A DNA stretch of 64,000 bases. Origin: Candidatus Fermentithermobacillaceae bacterium. GTDB taxonomy: Bacteria; Bacillota; Sulfobacillia; Fermentithermobacillales; DUSS01. The stretch lies in NCBI GenBank assembly GCA_014896535.1, contig JADBKE010000010.1, positions 1-64,000 on the forward strand, in the 5' to 3' direction. Positions 39,263 to 48,475 of the stretch are shown here, piece by piece. Position numbers and translations under genes: made by a program. Within the stretch, counting starts at the first letter, position 1. Every line of letters begins with the position of its first letter. The notes under the pieces were generated by a model that saw nothing but the letters and a program-made list of their open reading frames with translations, had not been told where the DNA came from and did not search any database.

Positions 39263-40488
39263 CTACTTTAGCTCCGGACCTCGGGTGACCAGTCCCATGC
39301 GTCTGAGTTTAGCGTTGACCTCTAACTTCACGTCGATGCGGGGGAATTCTATGTCCCACCTGTCTTTTAAAGAAGCCCACTCCTTTGGGTGCCTGCGGTT
39401 CAGCGCGGCACCAAATCCGAAGATGTCCGAATTCAGCTCCTTTGCCTTGGATATCGCCGCCATGATTTCTTTTCTTATCGCTTCGGCCATCTGGCGTTCC
39501 ATTTCATGCCAGGCCCGTGGATCTTTCATTGGGTCGAGGGTGCCCTGGATTTCCCCCAGATTGCCTTCTGCTTGAACTCTAACCGTGACCAAGACTCTGT
39601 CTTTGACTTCCAGCTCTAACTTGCTCTTGGCGCGCGCAAAATCTCCAGCGATACCAGTTTTCCTTTCTCGTTCGGCTGGTCTATTACAAGTATGCCGCTT
39701 CGAACCTTTCCCGTAACCCAGTTGACCCCCCTCGTTTCCCTCTCGTCAAGCCACCCCACCAGTTTATCGCCTTTGAACACCGCAGCACCGCCGTGCTTGC
39801 TGGATATCTTGACTTGGTCCCGCAAAAGATCGCCGACGCTGCCGGGGGCAGCGGGCATTTTAGGGACTGCTTCTACGCGTACCGCGACCGGCTCCACGCC
39901 TTCGGCTTCCAAGCACCGGAGGAAGCTGTTCAGAGTGCAGTCTACCGGTTCCGCAGACACTCCTTCCTGAACATATCGGGAGATTCCCTGGCCCCCCTCG
40001 GACGGCAGTCGCTCCAGTTCGAATTCCACCTGTTCCAGAAACTGCCTTGCGGTGGAACCTTTGACGACCTCGACGCGAGCCAAACGTCTTGCTTCACCGT
40101 CTCGCGCGAACAAATCAAGGATATCCCCGACGCCTGCCCGGGCGCATTCTTCTCCTATCACGATAAACCTGTTATGAGCATAGAAAGGTCTACGGGGTGA
40201 CTGTAACAGGAGGTTGCGGATGGCTTCGAACGCGGTGGAACCCGTACTGCTCACCACCCAGAAGGCTTTCTCCGGCGAGACGCTGCTTTCGGTCGCCCGC
40301 GCGATTGCGAAGGGTTTTGCGACGTGAACTGTGATCTCGATCTTGCTTTCCCCGGTTCGATCCACTCCTAACGCCGTGACAAATCCCAGAGTGTCAAGCT
40401 CTCTCCGGTTCCAGCAGCCCGTTAGCGTCGACGCCGAAAAGGCGGTTATGAAAATAATTATGAATTTACTCAACGATTTCGGCGGCAC
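39263..40488 (-). pseudogene. gerC: Spore germination lipoprotein GerC, frameshifted
   Basis: GerC-type lipoproteins form part of nutrient germinant receptors. The first frame (40488-39616) has a lipobox (LTGC then WNRRELD) and the family body to LVSLEILRA. It then leaves frame at a GCGCGCGC run (39630-39637) and stops. The rest (KSKLELEVKD, VTVRVQAEGNLGE ... RIDVKLEVNAKLRRMG) continues in another frame to 39263. Removing two bases from the GC run would give one reading of 407 aa, a normal GerC length. It may be a real pseudogene, a slippage-prone site or an assembly error. GTG 40488 follows AAGGTGA and overlaps gerB by 19 bp. Confidence 0.85.
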
Positions 40489-41597
40489 AACCGGGTCACC
40501 TTTCCGGAGGCAGAAGATCTGCCTCGTACCAGCGCAGCGACGTACAGGATGATAGTTATTCCCAGCGTCACAGAAAGAGAATAAGCAACCCAGACTTCGT
40601 TAAAGTAAAGTTCGAGATCGAGGAAACTTTCAAAAAACAGAATGCTGAACGCGACGCTTATCGCCGCCAAAGGATATACCAGAGATTGGAACCGTCTGAG
40701 GCCGAAGAGTTGAGCCATGCCCACGGCGCTCGCCCAGAAAAAGAAAGCCAGCGTAATGGCGACAGTAATGGTCCAGGCGCCCATGGGAATGACTTCAAGC
40801 CTTTCAAGGAATTCACCGATGCTTATCATTCTCGCGAGACTGAACGCCGGCAACATCAGTGACGAAAGCGTCGGTCCGAAAACAGCTATCAGAACAACGG
40901 TGAAGGCGGTCATCACCGCTCCAGAAATTGCGACCGCACCGAGAGAGGACCTGATCAAGGCTCCGGTATCATTCAGACAGGGCACTACCATACCCAGGAT
41001 TATGAACTCGACGAAGAAAGAAATCGCTGTACCCATGGGTAGCATTATCGGTTTTATTCCTCTGGCAAGCACAGGTAGGAGATTCTCAAAACTCATGACC
41101 TTGTAGGGAAGGCTCAATGTGAGAAGCACAAACAATATCACAACCAGCATGTTAACTTCGCCCAGGCGCCCTACCACTTCCAGCCCGCTTCGAGCGGCAT
41201 TAGCGCCCAGAAGAGCCATGGTGATGATGAAGGCAAGGATAGGCGTCTCCGGCATAATTGCAGTGGTATACGCGTCTCCGACGGAGCGCAACATGGTAGC
41301 TGCGACGGAAAGCCAGTACCACACCAGAACAAACCCGACTATCTTTCCAAAAAAATTGCCCAGAAGCAGCTGGCTGTACTCTATGATCGTCTTGTCGGAA
41401 TACTTCAAGCTGAGATGCGCCATCAAGAGAATCACCGGTATCGAAAGGAGGGTTGCACCCAGACTGGAAACCCACGCATCCTGCGGAGGGTTGATCCCCG
41501 TTACCGATGGGAACTCGATGGTGACGGGCACTAAGCGAGTCAGCACCAGAAGCGCCATCAACTGGCTGCCGGAGATCTTGCCTCTCTCAACTTTCAT
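40470..41597 (-). CDS. gerB: Spore germination permease GerB
   Basis: GerB is the integral inner-membrane subunit of germinant receptors, related to amino-acid permeases. The 375-aa protein starts MKVERGKISGSQLMALLVLTRL (a family-type N-terminus) and has about ten membrane segments, with GMVVPCLNDTGALIRSS between them. The ATG at 41597 follows GGAGG. It sits between gerA and gerC in the standard order on the minus strand. Confidence 0.9.
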   Translation of the reverse strand: MKVERGKISGSQLMALLVLTRLVPVTIEFPSVTGINPPQDAWVSSLGATLLSIPVILLMAHLSLKYSDKTIIEYSQLLLGNFFGKIVGFVLVWYWLSVAATMLRSVGDAYTTAIMPETPILAFIITMALLGANAARSGLEVVGRLGEVNMLVVILFVLLTLSLPYKVMSFENLLPVLARGIKPIMLPMGTAISFFVEFIILGMVVPCLNDTGALIRSSLGAVAISGAVMTAFTVVLIAVFGPTLSSLMLPAFSLARMISIGEFLERLEVIPMGAWTITVAITLAFFFWASAVGMAQLFGLRRFQSLVYPLAAISVAFSILFFESFLDLELYFNEVWVAYSLSVTLGITIILYVAALVRGRSSASGKVTRLCRRNR

Positions 41598-41663
41598 ATT
41601 ATCCGGAGCCTCCTCGCTGGTTTTGATTTCCTTTCGAAGCCGTCTGTCGCAGTGGGCGACGGG

Positions 41664-43289
41664 CTATATCTGCTTCTTGTCGGCGAGCCTCCTTGACGGA
41701 GAATCAGGAGCCCCTGGCTTCTGGTCCCGGCCTTGTCTGACAAGGTCTTCGTGTCCGACGAGTGCGGGTCTGGTGTGCATGGCCCACCAGGGCACGCGAG
41801 CAAGAAGGTCCTTGAACTCGGAGACCAATATCGGAGCGATCGGTTCCATAAAAGGTACCCCGAACGAACGAAGAGAAGTTAGATGGATCGCGAGGCCGAA
41901 CAGCCCCGCGACTATACCGAAAAAACCAAGGGATCCCGCCAGTAGCAACATGATAAACCGAAGCAGGCGGGCGCCGATTGCGAGGCTGAACACGGGAGTT
42001 GCGAAAGACGCGATTCCGGTAGTTGCCACCACCACGACCATTATGGGGGAGACCAGTCCGGCTCGCATGGCTGCTTCTCCGATCACGAGAGCGCCGATGA
42101 TGCTCACGGCCGGACCGACTATTTTTGGTAAGCGGACGCCCGCTTCTCGAAGTATCTCGAAGAGTACCTCCATGAGCAACGCCTCGACCACCGCCGGAAA
42201 GGGCACGCCTTCTCGCTGAGAAGCGATATTCAGAACCAGAGGCGTAGGAAGCATTTCCTGGTGAAATGTGGTAACCGCCACGTACAATGAGGGCAAAGTG
42301 AGAGAAGTAAAGAAAGCAAGATATCTGATCGCTCTCAATGCCGAACCTATGAAGGTTCGTTCAAAATAGTCCTCCGGGGTGGTCAAGAACATGGTGAGAG
42401 TAACGGGGACAATGAGAACGAACGGAGTTCCGTCGGTAAGTATCGCTATTCTGCCTTCGAAAAGGGCGCCTGCGACCTTGTCCGGACGTTCTGTCCGCAA
42501 TATGGTGGGGAAGGGGGAAAAGGGGGCATCTTCGATGAGTTCTTCGACCTGACCGCTCTCCTGAATGCTGTCCACGTTGATTCTGCCCAGCCGATTTCTC
42601 ACTTCCTGGACTACCTTCTCATCGGCCAGCCCCGAAATGTAAGCAACGGCAACGGAGGTTTTGCTGATGGTCCCGATATCGTATTCCTCTATCCGGAGCC
42701 GCGGGTGCTTCACTCGCCGGCGCAAGAGAGCGGTGTTGGTCCGCAGGGTCTCCACAAATCCCTCTTTGGCCCCCCTGATCGTGGCTTCCGTGGTAGGTTC
42801 TTCGATGTTTCTCTGCGCCCACCCGCGGGTGTCGGCAACGAGGGCCTTGGGGACATCATCCATCACCAGGCCGCAGTAACCGCGCGCCACGTAGTTCAGG
42901 AAGTCATACAAGTTACCCGTTTCTTTGACGTCGCTCACCGCAATGATGCGGTTTTTCAAATCGTCATATGCCTGTCCCGGAGTACGGCACCTATCCGCGC
43001 GGTCGCTTATGCGCTCTATCATGTTTTCTGAGATGATGGCTTTGTCTACAAGGCCATCCAGGTAAACCATCAGCACGGTGAACTTCCCGCCTGGGCCCAC
43101 GTGCAGTTCTCGAACTACCAAATCGGAGCTGTTTCCGAAAGCTTGTCTTATAAACGCTTCTTTAACCTTGACCTTCTTGGGCATTGGACAGCTCTTGGAC
43201 AGTGGTTTACCGACCGAGTCGTTCTTGGTCCCACCCGGCTTTGAAACGGAACATATTTTCCCCAGTAGCCTGGGCAAACTGCGCAGCAT
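41664..43289 (-). CDS. gerA: Spore germination protein GerA
   Basis: The GerA subunit of the germinant receptor has a large cytosolic N-terminal domain and a membrane C-terminal part. In the 541-aa protein, family motifs are EEPTTEATIRGAKEGFVETLRTN, LRRRVKHPRLR, FSPFPTILRTERPDKVAGALFEGRIAI with DGTPFVL, LPSLYVAVTTFHQEMLPTPL and REGVPFPAVVEALLMEVLFEILREAGVRLP (each conserved in part). The first 35 residues are poorly conserved in character and an internal start is possible. A tentative forespore-type promoter is upstream. Confidence 0.92.
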   Translation of the reverse strand: MLRSLPRLLGKICSVSKPGGTKNDSVGKPLSKSCPMPKKVKVKEAFIRQAFGNSSDLVVRELHVGPGGKFTVLMVYLDGLVDKAIISENMIERISDRADRCRTPGQAYDDLKNRIIAVSDVKETGNLYDFLNYVARGYCGLVMDDVPKALVADTRGWAQRNIEEPTTEATIRGAKEGFVETLRTNTALLRRRVKHPRLRIEEYDIGTISKTSVAVAYISGLADEKVVQEVRNRLGRINVDSIQESGQVEELIEDAPFSPFPTILRTERPDKVAGALFEGRIAILTDGTPFVLIVPVTLTMFLTTPEDYFERTFIGSALRAIRYLAFFTSLTLPSLYVAVTTFHQEMLPTPLVLNIASQREGVPFPAVVEALLMEVLFEILREAGVRLPKIVGPAVSIIGALVIGEAAMRAGLVSPIMVVVVATTGIASFATPVFSLAIGARLLRFIMLLLAGSLGFFGIVAGLFGLAIHLTSLRSFGVPFMEPIAPILVSEFKDLLARVPWWAMHTRPALVGHEDLVRQGRDQKPGAPDSPSRRLADKKQI

Positions 43290-43622
43290 ACTTACATCGC
43301 CCTTGTCAGAGTCCTCATGGCCGTAAGCTGGGTTGGTACTCGAGATCTGGCGCTACTACATAGTCATGCCATGATTGGAGGATCTGTATTCTCGGTAAGC
43401 CGGGAAAAAGCTTTGCACCATGGCCCAACCGCGGCTAGCGGCAGCTGAGCGGGCTGCCGAGCAAAACCGGAGCCTTGCTGTCGAAACATGGCAAGCATAG
43501 ATGGAGCAGACAGATACAGCGCCGGACGATGGTCACGTCATCCCGCACGGACACCGGCCCAGCCGGCGAGCGCAGCTGCCGCGTCTGGGCAGAAGCGGCT
43601 GAGTGCCTACGTCCGGGGGCGC
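43290..43622. other. Gene-free spacer between gerA and the ECF-S gene
   Basis: No coding frame with support on either strand. It contains the tentative gerA promoter (43361-43391) and, at 43605-43636, two adjacent copies of GCCTACGTCCGGG (16-bp step) that run into the 3' end of the ECF-S gene. Nothing else is recognised. Confidence 0.6.
43361..43391 (-). promoter_or_regulatory. Tentative sigma-G-like promoter of gerA
   Basis: On the minus strand GAATA (43391-43387), 18-nt spacer, CATGACTA (43368-43361), resembling forespore sigma-G elements (GAATA / CATnnTA) but with one extra base in the -10. Forespore expression is expected for gerA operons; the site match is imperfect. Confidence 0.35.
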
Positions 43623-44129
43623 CTACGTCCGGGTTGACGGTTGCTGGGGTGTCTTACAGAATGCGAGCCGCCAAACGGCCACGGCAATGGTGGTATCCAG
43701 CAGATGGTGAATGGCGGTTATACCTCCCACCACGAGCCCCGCGTCTCGAAGTGAAAATCCGAACAAGACCACTATGAGGGACTCGAGAACGGCATGAAGA
43801 GGAGTCAAGGCGACGAGGGCGTGGGGGAAGTTCATACGCCTCTTCAGCATGTAAGCCCCGACTACTCCTACTATGATGTGCATGGCAGCCCTGAACCCAA
43901 CGACCAAGCCCAGTTTCATGAAAAACCCTATGGCCGACCCCAGTCCCACCACAAATGCCACGCCGGGCCCGTAAAGCATGGCCAAAAAGGTTGGCACGTG
44001 GGATGCCAGCGTCGCACTACCCGGTCCTATCTGGATGCCGAGAAAACCGCCGAACGCCAGCGGTATGAGGAGGGATAATGCTAAGAGCAAAGAGCCCGAT
44101 GCGAGTTTTACCGTGCGGCTGTGTTCCAT
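43623..44129 (-). CDS. ECF-type transporter S component, possibly niacin-related
   Basis: This 168-aa protein has about five to six hydrophobic segments: SLLLALSLLIPLAFGG, LASHVPTFLAMLYGP, FVVGLGSAIGFFMKLGL, AAMHIIVGVVGAYMLKRR and LHAVLESLIVVLFG. This S-component-like layout suggests substrate capture for a shared ECF module; A/T genes are not in the window. ATG 44129 follows GGAGGTG. The niaR gene nearby and a GGTGTC-containing inverted repeat over its ribosome binding site make niacin uptake a reasonable but unproven guess. Confidence 0.7.
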   Translation of the reverse strand: MEHSRTVKLASGSLLLALSLLIPLAFGGFLGIQIGPGSATLASHVPTFLAMLYGPGVAFVVGLGSAIGFFMKLGLVVGFRAAMHIIVGVVGAYMLKRRMNFPHALVALTPLHAVLESLIVVLFGFSLRDAGLVVGGITAIHHLLDTTIAVAVWRLAFCKTPQQPSTRT

Positions 44130-44175
44130 AGAAAAAGACACCTCCGAGGGAAATATCCCACTCGACAGGTGTCTT
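44130..44175 (-). promoter_or_regulatory. Hairpin covering the ECF-S ribosome binding site
   Basis: AAGACACCT and AGGTGTCTT (plus-strand 44135-44143 and 44167-44175) pair perfectly, with further pairing inside. Read on the minus strand, the hairpin ends in a T-rich stretch (CTTTTTC) and includes the GGAGGTG binding site of the ECF-S gene. It may be the sleB-gene terminator, an attenuator, or overlap a NiaR operator (TTGTCA/ACAGGTGTC elements). Confidence 0.6.
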
Positions 44176-44201
44176 GTCAATGGTTAAGTCAGTGACCTGG
44201 T

Positions 44202-44801
44202 TCAATACGCAAACCAATGCTGCCCGATCACGGTGGCGCAGGGTCTCGACCACAACCACGGATTCCAGACCTGTGTGTAGTTGAAATAGTACAGAGCTCC
44301 TCCGGTCGGGTCCCAGCCGTTCAGGGCATCGAGAGCTGCCTGAATGGCCGACTCGGGCGGGTACGAGTTAAACATCCAGTTCCCAACGCATGAGAACTGC
44401 CAGGGTTCGTAAATCACTTCCGCTATCGTATCCGGAAACAGAGGGCTTCGGACCCTGTTCAAAACGACGGCAGCTACCGCGACCTTGCCGACGTACGGTT
44501 CCCCGTCGGCTTCTGCGTACACGAGACGGGCGAGAAGTATCACCTCGTCCCACGTGTAGTCGTAGTTCCACGGGTCGTAGGCGAAAGCCGTTGCCGGGAC
44601 GAGCAACGCAGCTCCGAAGACGAGCACCAACACGACGGCCGTTGCCAAAGCCTTTTGCCGCCTCGTGCACGTTCGCAGCGCCTCGAGCGCTGTTTTGCGT
44701 ATTGACTCCGCAAAGGCGTTACCGTCTGAGTGGACCTCGTGGTTTTCGGTAGGGCAGCAAGTTATCATTTCACGAGCCAATTTTCTGAGATCAAACAACA
44801 T
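44202..44801 (-). CDS. Cell wall hydrolase, SleB family
   Basis: This 199-aa protein has an N-terminal cytosolic part, a membrane/signal segment (LATAVVLVLVFGAALLVPATAFA, in part; about 52-74) and a hydrolase_2 domain: ARLVYAEADGEPYVGKVAVAAVVLNRV, with the catalytic-type Glu in YAEA, and DTIAEVIYEPWQFS. SleB/CwlJ enzymes digest spore cortex peptidoglycan in germination, fitting the gerA genes nearby, though similar enzymes also act in vegetative cells. ATG 44801 follows AAAGGGGGA. Confidence 0.87.
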   Translation of the reverse strand: MLFDLRKLAREMITCCPTENHEVHSDGNAFAESIRKTALEALRTCTRRQKALATAVVLVLVFGAALLVPATAFAYDPWNYDYTWDEVILLARLVYAEADGEPYVGKVAVAAVVLNRVRSPLFPDTIAEVIYEPWQFSCVGNWMFNSYPPESAIQAALDALNGWDPTGGALYYFNYTQVWNPWLWSRPCATVIGQHWFAY

Positions 44802-45237
44802 GGAAAATCCCCCTTTCGAGCCTCCGGAGTTAGCTACGGGTTCGGTGAAAGGGCAGCCCTATCGGACATGCGTCCGAATTCACCCAAAACAGGTTCCTCC
44901 GTACCTGCCTTGGCGGGCAGGATTCGGCCAAATGAACGGTACGTCTATTTTAGCAGCAGAAGTGGCACTTAGCAGGGATAATCTTATGGGATCGCTGGCA
45001 GCGTTATCCTCTGGAGGCACTCGCACGAATCCGGATATGCGTTGTTCCGGCGTCAGTACTCCAGCAAATTCACGTACTCCGGTCGTAGTTCTCCCAGGTG
45101 GAGGACCAGGTCGCGATCGGCGATCCAGAACTAGACCGTCGTCTCCCAGTCCTCCATTGACTTCTGGGCAGACGCTCGAACCGGAAGCAAGGTTTCAGCG
45201 GTCCTGTAGCAAGGTGCAGGGACCCGATTGGCGAAGG
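44802..45237. other. Gene-free spacer between sleB-like gene and niaR
   Basis: No supported gene. It should hold the promoter of the sleB-like gene on the minus strand. A short palindrome CCTGCC...GGCAGG is near 44908-44925. No riboswitch or RNA gene recognised. Confidence 0.5.
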
Positions 45238-45759
45238 TCAATCGTCAAGGAGAAATCCTTTGCGGCGCAGGGCGTTTTCCAGTCGCTTAAAGGTCTCCAG
45301 GTTGGGTACCCGTACCGTGTGCAGGTGCACGCCTCCGGTGAGGGAGGAGAGGAGCCCCGCACCGCTTTCTTCCATGGTCGCAATGAATCTGTCGACATCG
45401 CCGCGGGTTTTGAGGGAGAGCTGTCCGGTAAGCTGTCCGTACACCGGATGATCCACGATCACGTCGATGACCTCCGCGCCCGCGTCAACCATTGTATAGA
45501 GCTCGTCCTGCGTCTCGGATCTACCGTGCTTCACGGCGACGAGCTTAACGATGCCCCCGGTGGCAGGCTCCGCTTCCAAGAAGGCGTAACCGCCCGGGGT
45601 AGCCAGGATCTTCTGACCCTGAGCCCGAAGAAGGGCGATGTCCTGGACTATCACCTGTCTTGAAACCCCGAGTCTCGAGGCCAGGGTTGCCCCGGTGACC
45701 GGCTCACCCGCCTGCGTGAGGATCTCCATGATCTTCCGGCGGCGTTCCTCAGAGTTCAT
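45238..45759 (-). CDS. niaR: Transcription repressor NiaR (niacin-responsive)
   Basis: NiaR represses NAD synthesis and niacin uptake genes when nicotinate is present. The 173-aa protein has an N-terminal HTH_11 winged helix (ERRRKIMEILTQAGEPVTGATLASRLGVSRQVIVQDIALLR, in part) and the 3H ligand domain with His-containing segments VAVKHGR, DHPVYGQL and GGVHLHTV. ATG 45759 with GGGAG just upstream is preferred to GTG 45774. TTGTCAGGTG lies just ahead of the gene and could be an autoregulatory half-site. Confidence 0.9.
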   Translation of the reverse strand: MNSEERRRKIMEILTQAGEPVTGATLASRLGVSRQVIVQDIALLRAQGQKILATPGGYAFLEAEPATGGIVKLVAVKHGRSETQDELYTMVDAGAEVIDVIVDHPVYGQLTGQLSLKTRGDVDRFIATMEESGAGLLSSLTGGVHLHTVRVPNLETFKRLENALRRKGFLLDD

Positions 45760-46101
45760 CTCGACTCCCACCACCTGACAATGGCGCGTATTCGTTGCCG
45801 GTATTAATTGTTCCTCCCGAGGCGTCCGGAAGAGTTGGGCCGAGTGGCTGACCAGGTTCGCTCAGATATCAACCTCCCTTGGTGATGATCCGCGGAGAAT
45901 AGCCAGGAGCATGCCGGCGGCAGGTATAGGAAGGTGCCGGCGCGGATGGTGAGCGGCGCCCCAAAACTTGATGCACGGAAGGATATTTCGTGGCCAGAAA
46001 CGAATTGTCATCAGTACCGTCGCACAAACCGGCGCGATGGTAAGTGCTGATTTGTGACGCGTGGTGGGTGAGAAAGCAACATGCGGAAAGGGGAAATGTC
46101 C
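45760..46101. other. Divergent spacer between niaR and the amidohydrolase gene
   Basis: Holds the start regions of two divergent genes. TTGTCAGGTGG close to niaR may be a regulator site. No other gene or RNA is recognised. Confidence 0.5.
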
Positions 46102-47289
46102 ATGCTGGCCATCACCAACGCCAAAATCTACACGATTACCAAGGGAGTAATCCCGAGGGGCACGATTCTCGTCGAGGGCGGTCGCATAAAGGAGGTGGGA
46201 CCGAACGTCCCGGTTCCGAAGGACGCTGAAGTCATCGATGCCACCGGCAAAACGGTGACGCCGGGTCTGATCGACGCCCACAGCCACCTCGCGGTGTTTG
46301 GCGAGCCATCTGTCTGGGCAAACGCCGATGGAAACGAGATGACGAACCCCATCACGCCCCAGCTCCGGGCCATCGATGCTCTGAACCCGCAGGACCCGGC
46401 CATCCGTGACGTTCTTTCAGGGGGCGTGACGACCGTTTACACGGGCCCGGGAAGCGCCAACATCATCGGCGGCACCGGAATCGCCATAAAACTGCGGGGC
46501 CGAACTGCAGAGGAAATGGTGATTCCCGGGACCGAGGGAATGAAGATGGCTCTCGGGGAAAATCCCAAGCGTGTCTACGGCGAGATGAAAAAGCAGTATC
46601 CCGCTACCCGCATGGCCAACGCAGCGGCCCTTCGGGAAGCCCTGGTGAGCGCGCAGAACTACATGAAGAAACTGGAGAAGTCCCGGGAAAAGCGGGAAAA
46701 GGATAACGGGAAAGACGGGAATTCCAAAGAACCCGATAGAGATCTGAAGATGGAGGCCCTCGCTCGGGTCCTCAGGCGCGAAATCAAGGCCAGGATCCAC
46801 GCCCACAGGCTCGACGACATAATGACCGCGATCCGCATTGCAGAAGAGTTTAACCTGGACTTCGTCATCGAACACGCCACGGAAGGCTACCTCATAGCTG
46901 ACATATTGGCCCAGAAAAAGGTGCCGTGCACAGTCGGCCCTCTTCTCATGTCCAGAGCGAAGATGGAACTTCTACAGGTGAGCCTGGCAAACCCGGGGAT
47001 ACTTGCGAAGGCCGGGGTAAAAGTGGCCATACAATGCGATACCACTACCAATACCAGGTGGCTTGCGCTTCACGCCGGGATAGCGGTGCGTGAGGGGATG
47101 CCGGAAGACGCGGCCTGGAGGGCCATCACGATCAATCCCGCCGAAATCCTCGGGATCGACTCGCGTCTGGGAAGCATCGAACCGGGCAAAGACGCCGACC
47201 TCGTGATTTGGAGCGGCCATCCTTTTGAAACCATGACCGTTGCGGAGAAGGTCTTCATCGAAGGAGAGCTGGTCTTCGAAAGGAAATAG
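46102..47289 (+). CDS. Metal-dependent amidohydrolase (imidazolonepropionase-like)
   Basis: This 395-aa amidohydrolase-superfamily protein has the metal-binding DAHSHLAV, further His in IHAHRLDD and VIEHATEG, and the C-terminal HAGIAVREGMP, INPAEILGID and GKDADLVIWSGHP. The substrate is not evident; relatives act on imidazolonepropionate, dipeptides or cyclic amides. A Lys/Glu-rich insert (KKLEKSREKREKDNGKDGN, in part) near residues 190-215 is unusual. ATG 46102 has GGAAAGGGGA seven bases upstream; ATG 46081 and 46096 are in frame. It is followed by an asparaginase-like hydrolase. Confidence 0.87.
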   Translation: MLAITNAKIYTITKGVIPRGTILVEGGRIKEVGPNVPVPKDAEVIDATGKTVTPGLIDAHSHLAVFGEPSVWANADGNEMTNPITPQLRAIDALNPQDPAIRDVLSGGVTTVYTGPGSANIIGGTGIAIKLRGRTAEEMVIPGTEGMKMALGENPKRVYGEMKKQYPATRMANAAALREALVSAQNYMKKLEKSREKREKDNGKDGNSKEPDRDLKMEALARVLRREIKARIHAHRLDDIMTAIRIAEEFNLDFVIEHATEGYLIADILAQKKVPCTVGPLLMSRAKMELLQVSLANPGILAKAGVKVAIQCDTTTNTRWLALHAGIAVREGMPEDAAWRAITINPAEILGIDSRLGSIEPGKDADLVIWSGHPFETMTVAEKVFIEGELVFERK

Positions 47290-47337
47290 AGGATCGATCG
47301 GACGCTGTCTAGAATCCATTAACGTGGAGTTGGGTCC

Positions 47338-47362
47338 GGGCCTGCCCTCTTGCGGCAGGCCC
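47338..47362 (+). terminator. Hairpin after the amidohydrolase gene
   Basis: GGGCCTGCC (47338-47346), 7-nt loop, GGCAGGCCC (47354-47362): perfect 9-bp stem but no T-run. May only attenuate readthrough into the next gene. Confidence 0.45.
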
Positions 47363-47454
47363 AAATCATGGGACCCCAATTCGGCCAGCTCGGAGACCAC
47401 CGCGCGACGGAGCCGGGCGGGCGTCCGGGCGGTCCTGGGAAAGAGGGAAAATGT

Positions 47455-48378
47455 ATGCTCAAGGTGATCTCAAGCGCTAACGGAAAGATCGGTTTAAAAG
47501 CTGCTATGGACGTACTCAAGCGGGGCGGAACCGCAGTTGACGCCGTCGAGGTCGGGTGTCGGATTGTGGAGTCGAATCCCGAGGACAGAACGGTCGGCTA
47601 CGGTGGGCTGCCCAATCTGATAGGCGAAGTGGAGCTCGATGCCAGCATAATGGACGGTAATACGCTGGCCGCCGGCGCGGTGGGTGCGGTGAAACGGTTT
47701 GAGCATCCGATATCCATAGCTCGAAAAGTGATGGAGGAACTACCCCATGTGATGCTGGTAGGGGAGGGTGCAGAGAGATTCGCTCGGGAAATGGGGTTTG
47801 AGGAAAAGGACCTTCTCACTCCCGAGTCCAGGGCCATCTGGGAAAGGGGATTGAGGGAGAAGGTAACCGGTGTCTACGAGGACCGCATGGCTTACATGGA
47901 GGCGCTGAGGAAATACGTCCACATGGCGGCGGACCCGGAGAAACATCTGGGCACCGTGAACTTCATCGCCATGGACAGGTACGGCAGGATAGCTTGCGGC
48001 GTGTCGACCAGCGGGTGGGCGTGGAAATACCCGGGTCGTCTGGGCGACTCTCCGGTCATCGGTGCGGGGAACTACGCGGACAGCCGGTACGGAGCTGCGG
48101 CGTGCACGGGCCGGGGAGAAATGACCATCCGTCTCTGCACGGCCAGGTCCATCGTGCTGTACATGGCATCGGGGATGTCCCTGGACCAGGCCGCCCGCAA
48201 AGCCATGACCGAACTCCTGGACCTTCAGGATCCTTACTGGGGAAGAGTATCTTGCATAGTCATGGATGCCCGGGGGAACCACGGAGCGTACACCATAGGG
48301 GGTCCGTCCAGTTACGCTGTGATCACCGAAGACATGGACGAGCCGGAGGAATTGCCGCGCGTGGAGATCACCCGCTGA
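47455..48378 (+). CDS. Isoaspartyl peptidase / L-asparaginase-like Ntn hydrolase
   Basis: This 307-aa protein of the glycosylasparaginase/isoaspartyl peptidase family is made as a precursor that cuts itself before a catalytic Thr. The expected cleavage site is in HLGTVNFIAMD, with Thr as the new N-terminus of the beta chain. Supporting motifs are GVSTSGWAWKYPGRLGDSPVIGAGNYAD and AACTGRGE. ATG 47455 follows AGAGGG. With the amidohydrolase and HAD gene it may form a small set for breakdown or repair of beta-linked aspartyl peptides (inference). Confidence 0.88.
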   Translation: MLKVISSANGKIGLKAAMDVLKRGGTAVDAVEVGCRIVESNPEDRTVGYGGLPNLIGEVELDASIMDGNTLAAGAVGAVKRFEHPISIARKVMEELPHVMLVGEGAERFAREMGFEEKDLLTPESRAIWERGLREKVTGVYEDRMAYMEALRKYVHMAADPEKHLGTVNFIAMDRYGRIACGVSTSGWAWKYPGRLGDSPVIGAGNYADSRYGAAACTGRGEMTIRLCTARSIVLYMASGMSLDQAARKAMTELLDLQDPYWGRVSCIVMDARGNHGAYTIGGPSSYAVITEDMDEPEELPRVEITR

Positions 48379-48475
48379 ATCTTCCGGGTAGGACCGGCTA
48401 GGGTTGTCCGTAGCTCTGAAGGACCGCGGGCAGCCTAAGACCAAAGGGAAAATCCGGACTTGGGAGGAGGAAATC

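Noticed and set aside
41119-42219. 366-aa plus-strand frame opposite gerA/gerB
   Set aside because: Antisense of clear germination genes; no ribosome binding site or family signature.
44665-45663. 332-aa plus-strand frame over the sleB-like and niaR region
   Set aside because: Runs opposite two recognised genes and the spacer; biased, unrecognisable sequence.
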